This document shows, piece after piece, positions 9,750-18,811 of a stretch of DNA of 64,000 bases (positions are counted from its first letter, which is position 1; each line of letters starts with the position of its first letter). The stretch comes from Clostridia bacterium (GTDB lineage Bacteria; Bacillota; Clostridia; Oscillospirales; Acutalibacteraceae), in contig JAFXBF010000004.1 of NCBI GenBank assembly GCA_017516745.1, forward strand, positions 124,001 through 188,000, read 5' to 3'. A model generated the notes under the pieces. The model was given only the letters and a program-made list of their open reading frames with translations, ran no database searches and was not told the origin of the DNA. The position numbers and the translations under genes are program-made.

Positions 9750-10382
9750 CTATTCGTTTGTCTGCGATTGCTCTTCTTTGCGCTTTTTCTTGCGGTAGCG
9801 CATTACAAACCAGAAAATCGCCAATACCTGTAAAATGGCAACGGGTATGAAAATATAGTTGAGGTCGGTTATATTCCAGAAAGTCAGCTTAAGGCAGATT
9901 GCTATTGACCAGCCTATGCCGCTTGTGGCAAGAAAGCGCAACAGAAGATTCCACCACAGCTCCGTAAAAACCGTCAGCGCAATGAACGAAACGGGCACGG
10001 CGTAAACAAAAAGCAGCCACGATTTTTCGTCCCACACATTGAAAAGGCGCAGAATAAAAAAGATTACCGAGGCAACAAGAAACGACAGACCTACACTCAG
10101 GATAGGGATTATAATTCTGTTGGTGAGGTAGGGCTTTTTGCGTGGAAGCTTGGGCGTGTTTTCGCCGATAAAATCATTGAGCGTAACTCCGAAAAGCTCT
10201 GCCATTTTCTGCATTACAATAACGTCGGGCACACCGTCACCACGTTCCCATTTGGAAACAGATTTGTCCGAATAGCTAAGCTTTTCGGCAAGCTGTGCCT
10301 GCGTCAGACCCGATGCCTTGCGAAGCTCGGAAATGTTTTTTGCAATGTTCTTTTTGAGCTGTTCTTCGGTCAAACCGTTCAC
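9750..10382 (-). CDS. XRE-family regulator with four membrane helices
   Basis: A 210-residue protein. Residues about 10-70 are a Cro/C1-type helix-turn-helix (TQAQLAEKLSYSDKSVSKWE), and the DNA-recognition part is typical of the family. After a proline/lysine linker come about four hydrophobic segments (residues 88-205), then a basic tail. Membrane-anchored XRE proteins of this plan are common in Firmicutes, and their signals are mostly unknown. The gene is divergent from the acyl-CoA synthetase gene, and a perfect 14-base palindrome lies between them, a possible operator. The RBS GGAGGTG sits just before the start. Confidence 0.88.
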   Translation of the reverse strand: MNGLTEEQLKKNIAKNISELRKASGLTQAQLAEKLSYSDKSVSKWERGDGVPDVIVMQKMAELFGVTLNDFIGENTPKLPRKKPYLTNRIIIPILSVGLSFLVASVIFFILRLFNVWDEKSWLLFVYAVPVSFIALTVFTELWWNLLLRFLATSGIGWSIAICLKLTFWNITDLNYIFIPVAILQVLAIFWFVMRYRKKKRKEEQSQTNE

Positions 10383-10404
10383 CTCCGTTTAAAAACTGTT
10401 TTGT

Positions 10405-10433
10405 ATTATACATCATACTTTTTGAAAAATCAA
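10405..10433 (-). promoter_or_regulatory. Promoter of the XRE regulator gene
   Basis: On the minus strand TTGATT, a 17-base spacer, and TATAAT. The palindrome at 10444-10457 lies 11 bases upstream of the -35 box. Confidence 0.8.
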
Positions 10434-10443
10434 GTGTATTTTC

Positions 10444-10457
10444 GTTGATATATCAAC
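10444..10457. promoter_or_regulatory. Palindrome GTTGATATATCAAC, candidate operator
   Basis: A perfect 14-base palindrome in the divergent intergenic region, close to the regulator's own promoter. Binding by that regulator is inference from position and symmetry. Confidence 0.45.
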
Positions 10458-10538
10458 AACTCTACTGTGGGTAGAAGGGTGAAAACAAACTCTACCGCAC
10501 CGAAAATCAACAGTAGAAAGCAAAAAGGAAACAGTAGC

Positions 10539-10567
10539 GTGACAATTATGCCCACACGGGATATGAT
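10539..10567 (+). promoter_or_regulatory. Candidate promoter of the acyl-CoA synthetase gene
   Basis: GTGACA, a 17-base spacer, and TATGAT, about 50 bases before the start codon. The -35 has one mismatch to TTGACA and the -10 one to TATAAT. Confidence 0.55.
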
Positions 10568-10616
10568 ATATACCAACAGCACTTTGGCTGTTTTCACAGA
10601 AAGGAAGTAAAGAAAA

Positions 10617-12287
10617 ATGTCCACGGTAAAATACAACTACTACGACGTGCCTATGGTTTCAAATATGGAAGAAATGATAGCACTTGCACTGAAAGAGTGC
10701 CCCGACAAAATTGTTTACAAATACAAGGTCAAGGACGAAATCCGCAGTATGACCTATGAAGCGTTTGTCAACAGGGTTTATGCCCTCGGCGCATACCTTA
10801 CGGCTGCCGGCGAAAAGGCGGGACACATTGCCTGTCTGGGTGCAAACTCCGTCAACTGGATTACCGCATACTTCACCGCACTTCGCAGCAGCGGTGTGTT
10901 TATTCCGCTTGATAAGGAGCTGCCCGAAAAGGACCTTATCCACCTGCTCAACGACAGCAAGGCAACGGTGCTTTTCTACGACAAGCGCTACGAAAAAATG
11001 CTCAAAGAAAACCTTGCTTCACTCGGAGGAATCAAGCTTTTCATCGGCTTTGACCGCACGGAAAATGAGGATAATTTCATTTCATTTGAAAAAGCACTCG
11101 ATGAAGGTGCAGCGCTTGACAAGGCTGAATACATTGCCTGCAAAAGCGACCCCAACGCAATGAAAATGCTCGTCTACACCTCGGGCACAACAGGCATGTC
11201 AAAGGGTGTTATGCTCTCCGAAAAAAACCTTATGTCCTGCGTTTGCTACGGCCTGCAGGTTTCAACGGTTTTCGATGTCGGTCTGTCCGTGCTTCCCTAC
11301 AGCCACACCTATGAAAGTGTTGCAGATTTGCTCGTTTCCTTCCACCACCACTCAACGCTTTGTATCAACGAAAGCCTCAAGGCCGTGCTGAAAAACCTTC
11401 AGACCTATCAGCCCGAATATATCTACATCGTTCCTGCAATTGCCGAGCTTTTTGTAACGAGAATTACAAGAGAAATCGAAAAGCAGGGCAAGGCGGCAAT
11501 GTTTGCAAAGCTTATCAAAGCAAGCAATTTCCTGCGCAAAATCGGCATTGACAAGCGCAGAACGCTTTTCGGTATGATTCACAAGAATTTCGGCGGCAAG
11601 CTCAAAAAAATCGTCTGCGGCGGTGCTGCAATCAGACCCGAGGTCGGCGAGTTTTTCGACAATATAGGCATCAGCCTCATCAACGGCTACGGCATCACCG
11701 AGTGCTCTCCTCTCGTCTGTGCAAACCATGATGCCGCCAACGACTACCACACGGCAGGCATTAAACTTCGCTGTATCGACTGGCGTATTGATGACCCTGA
11801 CGAAGAGGGTATAGGCGAAATCTGTATCAAGGGCGACACGGTTATGCTCGGCTACTATAACCGTCCCGACCTGACAGCCGAAGTCATTCAGGACGGTTGG
11901 TTTTACACCGGCGATTACGGCTATATCAACAGCAAGGAGCAGCTCGTAATCTGCGGCAGAAAGAAGAATGTTATAGTCCTTGACAACGGCAAAAACATTT
12001 ACCCCGAGGAAATCGAAGGTTATATCCAGGGCATTGATTTCGTAACGGAGGTTGTTGTCACAGGCGAAAACAACGAGGCAAGCGGCAACGCAAAATCCCT
12101 CGTTGCCGAGGTCTTCCTCAGCGAAAACAAAAGCCCTGCCGAAGTGCTCAAGAGCATCAAAAACGCCTGTAAAGAGCTGCCGATTTATAAGCAGATTTCC
12201 AACGTAATAATCCGTGACAAGGAATTTGAAAAAACCACCTCAAACAAAATCAAGCGCTTCGTAAACGACAAAACGAAGAAAAACTGA
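10617..12287 (+). CDS. AMP-binding acyl-CoA synthetase (long-chain fatty acid type)
   Basis: A 556-residue member of the adenylate-forming superfamily that would activate a carboxylic acid, probably a fatty acid, with ATP and CoA. The phosphate-binding loop YTSGTTGMSKGV, the motif NGYGITECSP, and the hinge region WFYTGDYGYINSKEQLVICGR with the following KKNVIV are all present. The catalytic lysine is expected in the C-terminal TTSNKIKRF segment. Substrate is not determinable from sequence. It is a single-gene unit with its own terminator, beside a divergent membrane XRE regulator that may control it. Confidence 0.9.
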   Translation: MSTVKYNYYDVPMVSNMEEMIALALKECPDKIVYKYKVKDEIRSMTYEAFVNRVYALGAYLTAAGEKAGHIACLGANSVNWITAYFTALRSSGVFIPLDKELPEKDLIHLLNDSKATVLFYDKRYEKMLKENLASLGGIKLFIGFDRTENEDNFISFEKALDEGAALDKAEYIACKSDPNAMKMLVYTSGTTGMSKGVMLSEKNLMSCVCYGLQVSTVFDVGLSVLPYSHTYESVADLLVSFHHHSTLCINESLKAVLKNLQTYQPEYIYIVPAIAELFVTRITREIEKQGKAAMFAKLIKASNFLRKIGIDKRRTLFGMIHKNFGGKLKKIVCGGAAIRPEVGEFFDNIGISLINGYGITECSPLVCANHDAANDYHTAGIKLRCIDWRIDDPDEEGIGEICIKGDTVMLGYYNRPDLTAEVIQDGWFYTGDYGYINSKEQLVICGRKKNVIVLDNGKNIYPEEIEGYIQGIDFVTEVVVTGENNEASGNAKSLVAEVFLSENKSPAEVLKSIKNACKELPIYKQISNVIIRDKEFEKTTSNKIKRFVNDKTKKN

Positions 12288-12293
12288 TTTAAA

Positions 12294-12332
12294 ATGAGCA
12301 TCTCACACTAAAGCGTGTGGTGCTCATTTTTT
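12294..12332 (+). terminator. Terminator of the acyl-CoA synthetase gene
   Basis: ATGAGCA and CACAC arms pair with GTGTG and TGCTCAT, followed by six T. Confidence 0.9.
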
Positions 12333-12386
12333 GTGTGTTAAACAAACTCTAATTTGCATATTAGCACATAGAAAAGCCCTATAAGG

Positions 12387-12415
12387 TTGACAAATTACAA
12401 TTTAAGGTATATACT
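12387..12415 (+). promoter_or_regulatory. Promoter of the glycan export cassette
   Basis: TTGACA, a 17-base spacer, and TATACT, ending 30 bases before the permease start. Confidence 0.8.
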
Positions 12416-12444
12416 TCCTTTATTATATTATAATGAGGTGCAGT

Positions 12445-13299
12445 ATGTCCAACGAAGCACAGCAATACCATACACACATAACCTCTGAGCACAAGTGGTT
12501 TGACCTCAAGCTCAAAGAGGTGTGGCAGTACAAGGACCTTATCTGGCTTTTCACAAAGCGCTCCTTTGTGCTCAAATATAAGCAGACCGTGCTGGGCCCT
12601 GCGTGGCTTTTTATCAATCCCATAATGACCAGCCTTATTTACACCTTTGTTTTCGGCGGCATTGCGGGAATTGAAACAGACGGCGTACCGCAGATTCTTT
12701 TCTACCTCGGCGGCAACGCAATCTGGACATTTTTTTCCACTTGTCTTACAACAAACGCAAACGCCTTTATTGCAAACTCCAATGTTTTCGGCAAGGTCTA
12801 TTTCCCACGCCTCACAACGCCGATTTCAAACGTGCTGTCTTCCGTTATTCAGTTTGGAATTCAGATGATACTCGTGCTGGCATTTCTCGTTTACTATGTT
12901 GCAACGGGTGTTGTCCACCCCAACTGGATTGCTTGGCTGGTTATTCCCGTTGTTCTTCTCAACCTTGGCATTATGGGTCTTGGCTGCGGTATAATTATTT
13001 CCAGCCTTACAACAAAATACCGTGACCTGTCGATTCTTGTCACCTTCGGCGTACAGCTGTGGATGTACGCAACGCCTATAGTTTACCCGATGTCACAGAT
13101 TGATAACGAGCTTTTCAGAACAATTCTTATGATAAATCCCGCAACAGCACCCATTGAGCTTTTCCGTTATGCTCTGCTTGGTCAGGGTGAGGTATCAATC
13201 CTCGGTCTTGTTATCTCGTGGGTATTTACAATAGCTGTAGCGGTGTTGGGCATTATGGTATTCAACAAGGTTGAAAAAACCTTTATGGATACCGTCTGA
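12445..13299 (+). CDS. Polysaccharide ABC exporter, permease (Wzm-type)
   Basis: A 284-residue integral membrane protein of the ABC-2 type, with about six hydrophobic segments. It carries the family signature near the N-terminus (WLFTKRSFVLKYKQTVLGPAW), as in O-antigen and teichoic acid exporters Wzm/TagG. It would form the channel for a lipid-linked glycan together with the ATPase 16 bases downstream. The ATG at 12445 follows GAGGTG; the earlier ATG at 12433 has no ribosome binding site. Base composition here still matches the surrounding core genome. Confidence 0.92.
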   Translation: MSNEAQQYHTHITSEHKWFDLKLKEVWQYKDLIWLFTKRSFVLKYKQTVLGPAWLFINPIMTSLIYTFVFGGIAGIETDGVPQILFYLGGNAIWTFFSTCLTTNANAFIANSNVFGKVYFPRLTTPISNVLSSVIQFGIQMILVLAFLVYYVATGVVHPNWIAWLVIPVVLLNLGIMGLGCGIIISSLTTKYRDLSILVTFGVQLWMYATPIVYPMSQIDNELFRTILMINPATAPIELFRYALLGQGEVSILGLVISWVFTIAVAVLGIMVFNKVEKTFMDTV

Positions 13300-13315
13300 T
13301 TCAGAGGTACAAACA

Positions 13316-14578
13316 ATGGAAAACACAAACCGTGAAATAGCAATAAAAATGACGGGTGTCAAGAAGAAGTACCGCCTCGGACAGATTGGCGGCGGCACAC
13401 TTCAGGCAGACCTGCAAAGCTGGTGGGCAAGGGTCAGAGGCAAGGAAGACCCCAACTCCAAAATCGGCCAGGAGCAGCGCCTTGTCGGTCAGAGCTTTAT
13501 GGCGCTCAACGGCATTGACCTTACAATTTACAAGGGCGAAGCTGTGGGCATTATAGGCACCAACGGCGCAGGCAAGAGCACCATGCTCAAGCTCCTCTCC
13601 CGTGTTACCGCACCCACAGAGGGCGAAATAGATATCTACGGCAGAATTGCCTCTATGCTCGAGGTCGGCACAGGCTTCAGCCCCGAAATGACGGGCAGAG
13701 AAAATGTATATATGAACGGCGCAATTCTCGGTATGACCAAGGCTGAAATTGATGCCAAAATGGAGGATATTATCGAGTTTTCCGAGGTGCGTGATTTCAT
13801 TGATACCCCCGTAAAGCGTTACTCCAGCGGTATGTACGTAAAGCTCGCCTTCTCCGTTGCTGCCCACCTCGACAGCGAAATTATGATTATGGACGAAGTC
13901 CTCGCCGTCGGTGATGTCAATTTTCAACAAAAGTGTTTGCAAAAAATGAAGAAAGTGGCAACGGAAGATGGCCGTACAGTTTTATATGTCAGTCACAATA
14001 TGAGTACAATAAGACAGCTCTGTTCAAGATGTATTGTTATGGATAAAGGACGATGTGTTTTTTCCGGGGACGTTGATGAAGCGATAGCAATCTATACAAG
14101 CAGAAATAGCGTTGAGATAAAAAAAGAGTACGATGTGTCGAGTGTAGAACGACAATTTGAAACTACGGGAAAAAGTCATATTAACAGAATTAACATCGAA
14201 AAGAATATTTTGAATCTTGGAGAGATTCTGTCCTTTGAACTGCAAACAGATGCGGTTGCTGATATAAATAATTCACTGCTCCGTTTTGTGGTTTTTAATC
14301 AAAGCGGAACAGTTATCGGAATGGCATATTCAGATTTATATGATCTCAAAAAAGGTTATAATTCTCATGAATTTTCTTTCAAAACAGATGTTTTGGCTCC
14401 CGGAGAGTATTATGTGGATTTGATACAGTGTGAATATGATGGTTCTATCCAAATTCGTCACGATATACTTAACAAGGTTTTCGCTTTCCAAGTTGAGGAG
14501 AACGAAATACAGTACAATATGAAATGGAACAAATACGGTTGGGGCCCGATAAATTTTGAAAAAATAACAGTCAGGTGA
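13316..14578 (+). CDS. Polysaccharide ABC exporter, ATPase with glycan-binding tail (Wzt-type)
   Basis: A 420-residue protein. The nucleotide-binding domain (about residues 5-245) shows Walker A GTNGAGKST, the signature VKRYSSGMYVKLAFS, and Walker B IMIMDEVLAVGD. The remaining 170 residues are a beta-rich domain like the Wzt C-terminal domain, which in other systems recognises the end of the exported glycan. The start ATG at 13316 follows AGAGGT; an upstream in-frame start at 13271 would overlap the permease and is less likely. Composition changes sharply near base 13930, inside the ATPase domain: GC-rich codons give way to AT-rich ones that continue through the next genes. This suggests the specific half of the gene was exchanged along with the cassette. 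Confidence 0.92.
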   Translation: MENTNREIAIKMTGVKKKYRLGQIGGGTLQADLQSWWARVRGKEDPNSKIGQEQRLVGQSFMALNGIDLTIYKGEAVGIIGTNGAGKSTMLKLLSRVTAPTEGEIDIYGRIASMLEVGTGFSPEMTGRENVYMNGAILGMTKAEIDAKMEDIIEFSEVRDFIDTPVKRYSSGMYVKLAFSVAAHLDSEIMIMDEVLAVGDVNFQQKCLQKMKKVATEDGRTVLYVSHNMSTIRQLCSRCIVMDKGRCVFSGDVDEAIAIYTSRNSVEIKKEYDVSSVERQFETTGKSHINRINIEKNILNLGEILSFELQTDAVADINNSLLRFVVFNQSGTVIGMAYSDLYDLKKGYNSHEFSFKTDVLAPGEYYVDLIQCEYDGSIQIRHDILNKVFAFQVEENEIQYNMKWNKYGWGPINFEKITVR

Positions 14579-14584
14579 CTACGT

Positions 14585-15718
14585 ATGGATAAAATCAAGC
14601 GTTTTTTTGAGTGCTTAATTCCTGTTACGGTTTGCAATTTAGAATGTCATTATTGTTATGTTATTCAGGAACACAGGCGTTCAATGAAATTGGCGGAACT
14701 TAAATATACGCCTGAACATATGGCACAAGCATTGCGCAAGGAACGTGTAGGCGGAACGTGTTTAATCAGTATTTGTGGTGCTGGTGAAACTTTGGCTCAA
14801 AGAGAAGTTATTGATATAGTTGCAGCTATATTATCAGAAGGTCATTATGTTAATATAACGACAAACGGCACACTTTCTCAGCGCTTCGATGAACTGATAG
14901 AAAAGTGCAAACCGAATATTAAGCGTTTGCATATATCTTTTTCTATGCATTATCTGGAACTGGTAAAACTGAATTTGCTTGAGAGATTTTTTGATAATAT
15001 AGACAAGGTCAGACGAGCAGGTGCCTCGTTTATGCTTCAAATTAATCTTTGTGATGAATATATTCCATATATTGAAGAAATAAAAAAAATCTCGTACGAA
15101 AAAGTGGGTGCATATCCGCAGGTTGCATTAACCCGAAATGAAGAAACGGTTCCTATGTCCATACATTCGAAACTGTCAAATTCAGAATATTATAAATATG
15201 GCAGTTTATTTGAGTCACCGTTGTTTGATTTTACATTTAAAAATTTTAACGTTAAGCGTAAAGAGTTCTGTTATGCAGGGGATTGGTCGGGGATATTGGA
15301 TTTGCAAACTGGTATTCTGAAAAAATGTTATAATGAACCAATTGGTGTTAACATTTTTGAAGATATAGATAAACCCATCTGCTTTGAAGCGGTAGGCTCA
15401 AATTGCAAGAGCTGCTACTGTGTTAATTCCAGTCACTTTATGTCCTTGGGAGTAATTCCGGAAATCTCAACACCTACCTATGCGCAGCTCAGAAATCGTG
15501 TTTGTTCAGACGGAAGCGAATGGCTTCAACCTGAAATTAAGTCGTTTATGTCAACAAAGCTATTTGAGAGCAACGAAGAATACAGCAAAAAGAAAAAGAG
15601 GCAGATTAATAAGGCAGGAGAGGAACTCATTCCTTTTTCAGTTAAGGTAAAGTCTGCTGTTTATAAGTCACTTCCCGAAAACATAGCTGAAAAAATCGCA
15701 AACAGAAAGAGATTCTGA
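14585..15718 (+). CDS. Radical SAM protein in the glycan cassette
   Basis: A 377-residue protein whose N-terminal motif CNLECHYC (CX3CX2C, residues about 18-25) is that of radical SAM enzymes. ISICGAGETL fits the SAM-binding GGE-type motif. Further cysteines near the C-terminal third (CYAGDWSG, KKCYN, CKSCYC) look like a SPASM-like auxiliary cluster region. The gene starts six bases after the Wzt-type ATPase and is one base from the pyruvyltransferase, so it belongs to the same operon. The substrate is unknown; a sugar or peptide attached to the exported glycan is possible. It is AT-rich, as expected for transferred DNA. Confidence 0.8.
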   Translation: MDKIKRFFECLIPVTVCNLECHYCYVIQEHRRSMKLAELKYTPEHMAQALRKERVGGTCLISICGAGETLAQREVIDIVAAILSEGHYVNITTNGTLSQRFDELIEKCKPNIKRLHISFSMHYLELVKLNLLERFFDNIDKVRRAGASFMLQINLCDEYIPYIEEIKKISYEKVGAYPQVALTRNEETVPMSIHSKLSNSEYYKYGSLFESPLFDFTFKNFNVKRKEFCYAGDWSGILDLQTGILKKCYNEPIGVNIFEDIDKPICFEAVGSNCKSCYCVNSSHFMSLGVIPEISTPTYAQLRNRVCSDGSEWLQPEIKSFMSTKLFESNEEYSKKKKRQINKAGEELIPFSVKVKSAVYKSLPENIAEKIANRKRF

Positions 15719-15719
15719 A

Positions 15720-16778
15720 ATGAAGCGAGACATTTTATATCCTTTAAGACGCATACACGGTGCGTGCCACACATGGTTGGTTTATTTGAAATCCCTTATT
15801 GTATTGATGCTTTTCAAAAAAGTATACATTCTCGGTACTCCGGAACACACAAATCTCGGCGATGCTGCGATAGTTATTGCTCAAAAAAATTTCATAAAGA
15901 GTTCCGGAATAAAAGAAAAAGATATAGTTGAAATTTCTCTGGAAAAATACAATAACTTCCGCAAACTTCCGTTGAAACTTACAAACCGAAAAAGTGTTAT
16001 CGCTTTGGTAGGTGGCGGAAATATGGGCGATGTGTGGTTCTACGATGAAGATATACGAAGAAAAATAATATGTGATTTCCCCCAAAACAGAAAAATAGTT
16101 TTTCCGCAGACATGCTATTATTCCGACACGGAAAAAGGTGCAGAAGAAAAGAAAAAGTCTTTTGAGATATACAACAAAGCCCAAAGACTTACTTTGTTTG
16201 CAAGAGAAAAGAAATCATTTGATATGATGAAAGAACTTTATCCGAATGCAGATGTGATGTTAGCACCTGACATCGTGTTGAGTGCACGTGCATCTGATTT
16301 CGGAATACAGGCACAAAACAGAAGTGGTGCTTTGCTATGTATGCGAGGTGACTTGGAAAAAGCAATTGATGAATCAACGCTTAAAACAGTTAAAGCTATT
16401 TTTGAGAAAAAAGGAATTACCTATACCGAAACGGATACCCATTGTGAAGGTTGGTGCTTTGCAAACAAGCGTAACTTATTGGTTAAAGACAAGTTGGAGG
16501 AATTTGCCGGTGCCGAGATAGTAATAACTGACAGGCTTCACGGTATGATTTTTTCGGCAATAACCGGAACACCTTGTATTGCATTGAGCAATTATAACCA
16601 TAAAATAAGCGGTACTTTCGAGTTTATAAAATACCTGCCATACATAAAGTTTGTAAAAACTGAAGAAGAAATAAAAACCGCTTTCTCTGAACTTATGTCA
16701 ATGACAGACTGTAAGTATGATAACACACCGCTGTTACCTTATTATGAAAAACTTGCGGAAGAATTGAAGAAAAGATAA
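15720..16778 (+). CDS. Polysaccharide pyruvyltransferase family protein
   Basis: A 352-residue cytoplasmic protein of the CsaB/WcaK-type family that adds ketal-linked pyruvate from phosphoenolpyruvate to a sugar of a surface glycan. The N-terminal GTPEHTNLGDAAIVIA and the C-terminal ITDRLHGMIFSAITGTPCIA stretches are family hallmarks; the latter holds the conserved RLH motif. It lies between the radical SAM gene and two glycosyltransferases in the same orientation, within the AT-rich block. The acceptor sugar is unknown. Confidence 0.85.
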   Translation: MKRDILYPLRRIHGACHTWLVYLKSLIVLMLFKKVYILGTPEHTNLGDAAIVIAQKNFIKSSGIKEKDIVEISLEKYNNFRKLPLKLTNRKSVIALVGGGNMGDVWFYDEDIRRKIICDFPQNRKIVFPQTCYYSDTEKGAEEKKKSFEIYNKAQRLTLFAREKKSFDMMKELYPNADVMLAPDIVLSARASDFGIQAQNRSGALLCMRGDLEKAIDESTLKTVKAIFEKKGITYTETDTHCEGWCFANKRNLLVKDKLEEFAGAEIVITDRLHGMIFSAITGTPCIALSNYNHKISGTFEFIKYLPYIKFVKTEEEIKTAFSELMSMTDCKYDNTPLLPYYEKLAEELKKR

Positions 16779-16803
16779 TCTTGCAAGAAAGGAGCGCCGT
16801 TAT

Positions 16804-17760
16804 ATGGATTTGATTTCCATAATTGTTCCTGTTTACAAAGTTGAAAAATACATTCACCGGTGTGTTGATTCGATAATCAACCAGACATATAAGAACATTG
16901 AAATCATTCTTGTTGATGACGGCAGCCCCGATAACTGCGGAAAAATCTGCGACGAATACGCAGAAAAAGACAGCCGCATTAAGGTCATTCACAAGCCTAA
17001 CGGTGGCCTTTCCGATGCAAGAAACCACGGCATTGATGCTGCAACAGGCGATTGGCTGATGTTTGTTGACAGCGATGATTGGCTTCACAATCATACGGTA
17101 GAGAAGTTGCATGATGCTGTTAATAAATACGGAGTATCGGTAAGTGTTTGTAATTATGAAGAAACTTCAGAAGAAAATCCTTGTGTGGATACAGCCATTA
17201 GTGCTGAATTGTGGGCTCCGAAGGATATTTATATAAATAAACATATCACAGCAACAGTGGCTTGGGGAAAATTATATCGAAAGAATTGCTTTGATGAAAT
17301 CCGTTACCCTGTCGGAAAAATTCACGAGGATGAATTTGTCACCTACCGTATTCTTTTTGCACAGGAAAAAATAGCATTTATTGATCAGCCATACTATGCC
17401 TATTTTATTAATCCGGACGGAATAACGAAAAGCGAATGGACACCGAAAAGGTTGGATGCTGTTCGTGCGCTTTTTGAACAGATACGTTTTTTCAAACTCA
17501 CGAAGGATAAAGAGCTTGTTGATTTTTCTTTAAGAAAAGCTTTTTGGAATTTGTCAAATCAACAGGCTTTGTGCAACAAAGATAAATATCCCAAAGAATA
17601 CCGTAACATTCAAAATAGCCTTTTAAAATTGATTGTACAAAATTACAAATATTTCTTTGATACAAAGAATGTTTATATGTTGGAAAAAGTTTATCCGAGG
17701 ATTATGAAGTATTATTGGTTCGCAAGTGCTGTTGTAAGGAAAGTTCTAAGGAGGAAGTAA
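16804..17760 (+). CDS. Family 2 glycosyltransferase
   Basis: A 318-residue GT-A fold enzyme. The nucleotide-sugar site is seen as IIVPVYKVEKYI, then ILVDDGSPDN, then the DXD motif in FVDSDDW. ATG at 16804 follows AAAGGAG. The first 100 codons are richer in GC and much like those of the next gene; codons after about 17095 become AT-rich, so the gene is a mosaic with a conserved catalytic half and a variable acceptor half. It should add one sugar to the glycan exported by the upstream transporter; which sugar cannot be told. Confidence 0.9.
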   Translation: MDLISIIVPVYKVEKYIHRCVDSIINQTYKNIEIILVDDGSPDNCGKICDEYAEKDSRIKVIHKPNGGLSDARNHGIDAATGDWLMFVDSDDWLHNHTVEKLHDAVNKYGVSVSVCNYEETSEENPCVDTAISAELWAPKDIYINKHITATVAWGKLYRKNCFDEIRYPVGKIHEDEFVTYRILFAQEKIAFIDQPYYAYFINPDGITKSEWTPKRLDAVRALFEQIRFFKLTKDKELVDFSLRKAFWNLSNQQALCNKDKYPKEYRNIQNSLLKLIVQNYKYFFDTKNVYMLEKVYPRIMKYYWFASAVVRKVLRRK

Positions 17761-17761
17761 T

Positions 17762-18751
17762 ATGCCTGAAATCAGTGTTATTGTACCTGCTTACAATGTT
17801 GAAAAATATCTTCACGCTTGCCTTGACAGCATTCTTGCGCAAACCTTTACCGATTTTGAACTTATTCTGATTGACGACGGCTCACCCGATTCAAGTGGAA
17901 AAATCTGTGACGAATACGCTGAAATGGATAGCCGTATCCGTGTGTTTCATCAGGAAAACCAAGGACAGGCTGCGGCAAGAAATTTTGGTGTAAGCCAAGC
18001 GAAAGCGGAATGGATTCATTTTGTTGACAGCGATGATATCATTCATCCGCAGATGTTGGAGATTTTGTATGACTGTGCGATAAGAACAAAATGCAATATC
18101 AGTATGTGTGGCTTTGTCGGTGGAGAATCAGTTCCGGATGGGTTTTTAGAACACATAGCTGATTATACGGTTTCAAAAGCAGATGTAACCGATGAGTATC
18201 TTGTTGGATTACTGAAAAACGACAGTTTATGTTATCATTCTGTTTGCGCAAAGATTATAAAGAAGGATATCCTTTTGAAAATTCCTTTTGAAGCCGGCAG
18301 AACACGTGAGGACAGTGCTGTAGTTTGTCAATGGCTTCACGAGACAAAGAATATAGCATACATTGACAAGCAAATGTATTTTTATGTTAAGAATCCGACA
18401 AGTACTGTTCATTGTAAGTTTAGCAGAAAAAATTTTGATAGTTTATGGTCGTTCGAACAGCAGATGGATTTTTGCGATAGGGTGAATTTCCCGAGGCTAA
18501 AAGCAAATTTATTATGCGAATATGCAGTTTATCATTACATTTTGATAAACAAGATAAAAAATGAGAATCCGGATTTTAATAGTTATATTGAAGATTTAAA
18601 GCGCAAAGCCTCCGCAGCAACAAGAAAAGCACTGAAATCACCTTATATCGATAAGAAGGAAAAACTATATCTGTTAGAATTAAAATATCCCCAATGGATG
18701 AAATGGTATTGGATTATTTCCAACAGATTAAAAAAGTTAAAAAGATTATAA
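17762..18751 (+). CDS. Family 2 glycosyltransferase
   Basis: A 329-residue GT2 enzyme starting one base after the previous gene, preceded by AAGGAGG. The motifs VIVPAYNVEKYL, LIDDGSPDSSG and FVDSDD match its neighbour almost residue for residue in the first 100 positions, while the C-terminal halves differ. The two are therefore likely paralogues that share a catalytic domain and diverge in acceptor choice. It is the last gene of the glycan cassette. Confidence 0.9.
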   Translation: MPEISVIVPAYNVEKYLHACLDSILAQTFTDFELILIDDGSPDSSGKICDEYAEMDSRIRVFHQENQGQAAARNFGVSQAKAEWIHFVDSDDIIHPQMLEILYDCAIRTKCNISMCGFVGGESVPDGFLEHIADYTVSKADVTDEYLVGLLKNDSLCYHSVCAKIIKKDILLKIPFEAGRTREDSAVVCQWLHETKNIAYIDKQMYFYVKNPTSTVHCKFSRKNFDSLWSFEQQMDFCDRVNFPRLKANLLCEYAVYHYILINKIKNENPDFNSYIEDLKRKASAATRKALKSPYIDKKEKLYLLELKYPQWMKWYWIISNRLKKLKRL

Positions 18752-18811
18752 AAATATACTCTTTCTCTGTACAAGCGGATTTCAAAATTTTGAGTTTACA
18801 GGTAATTGACT

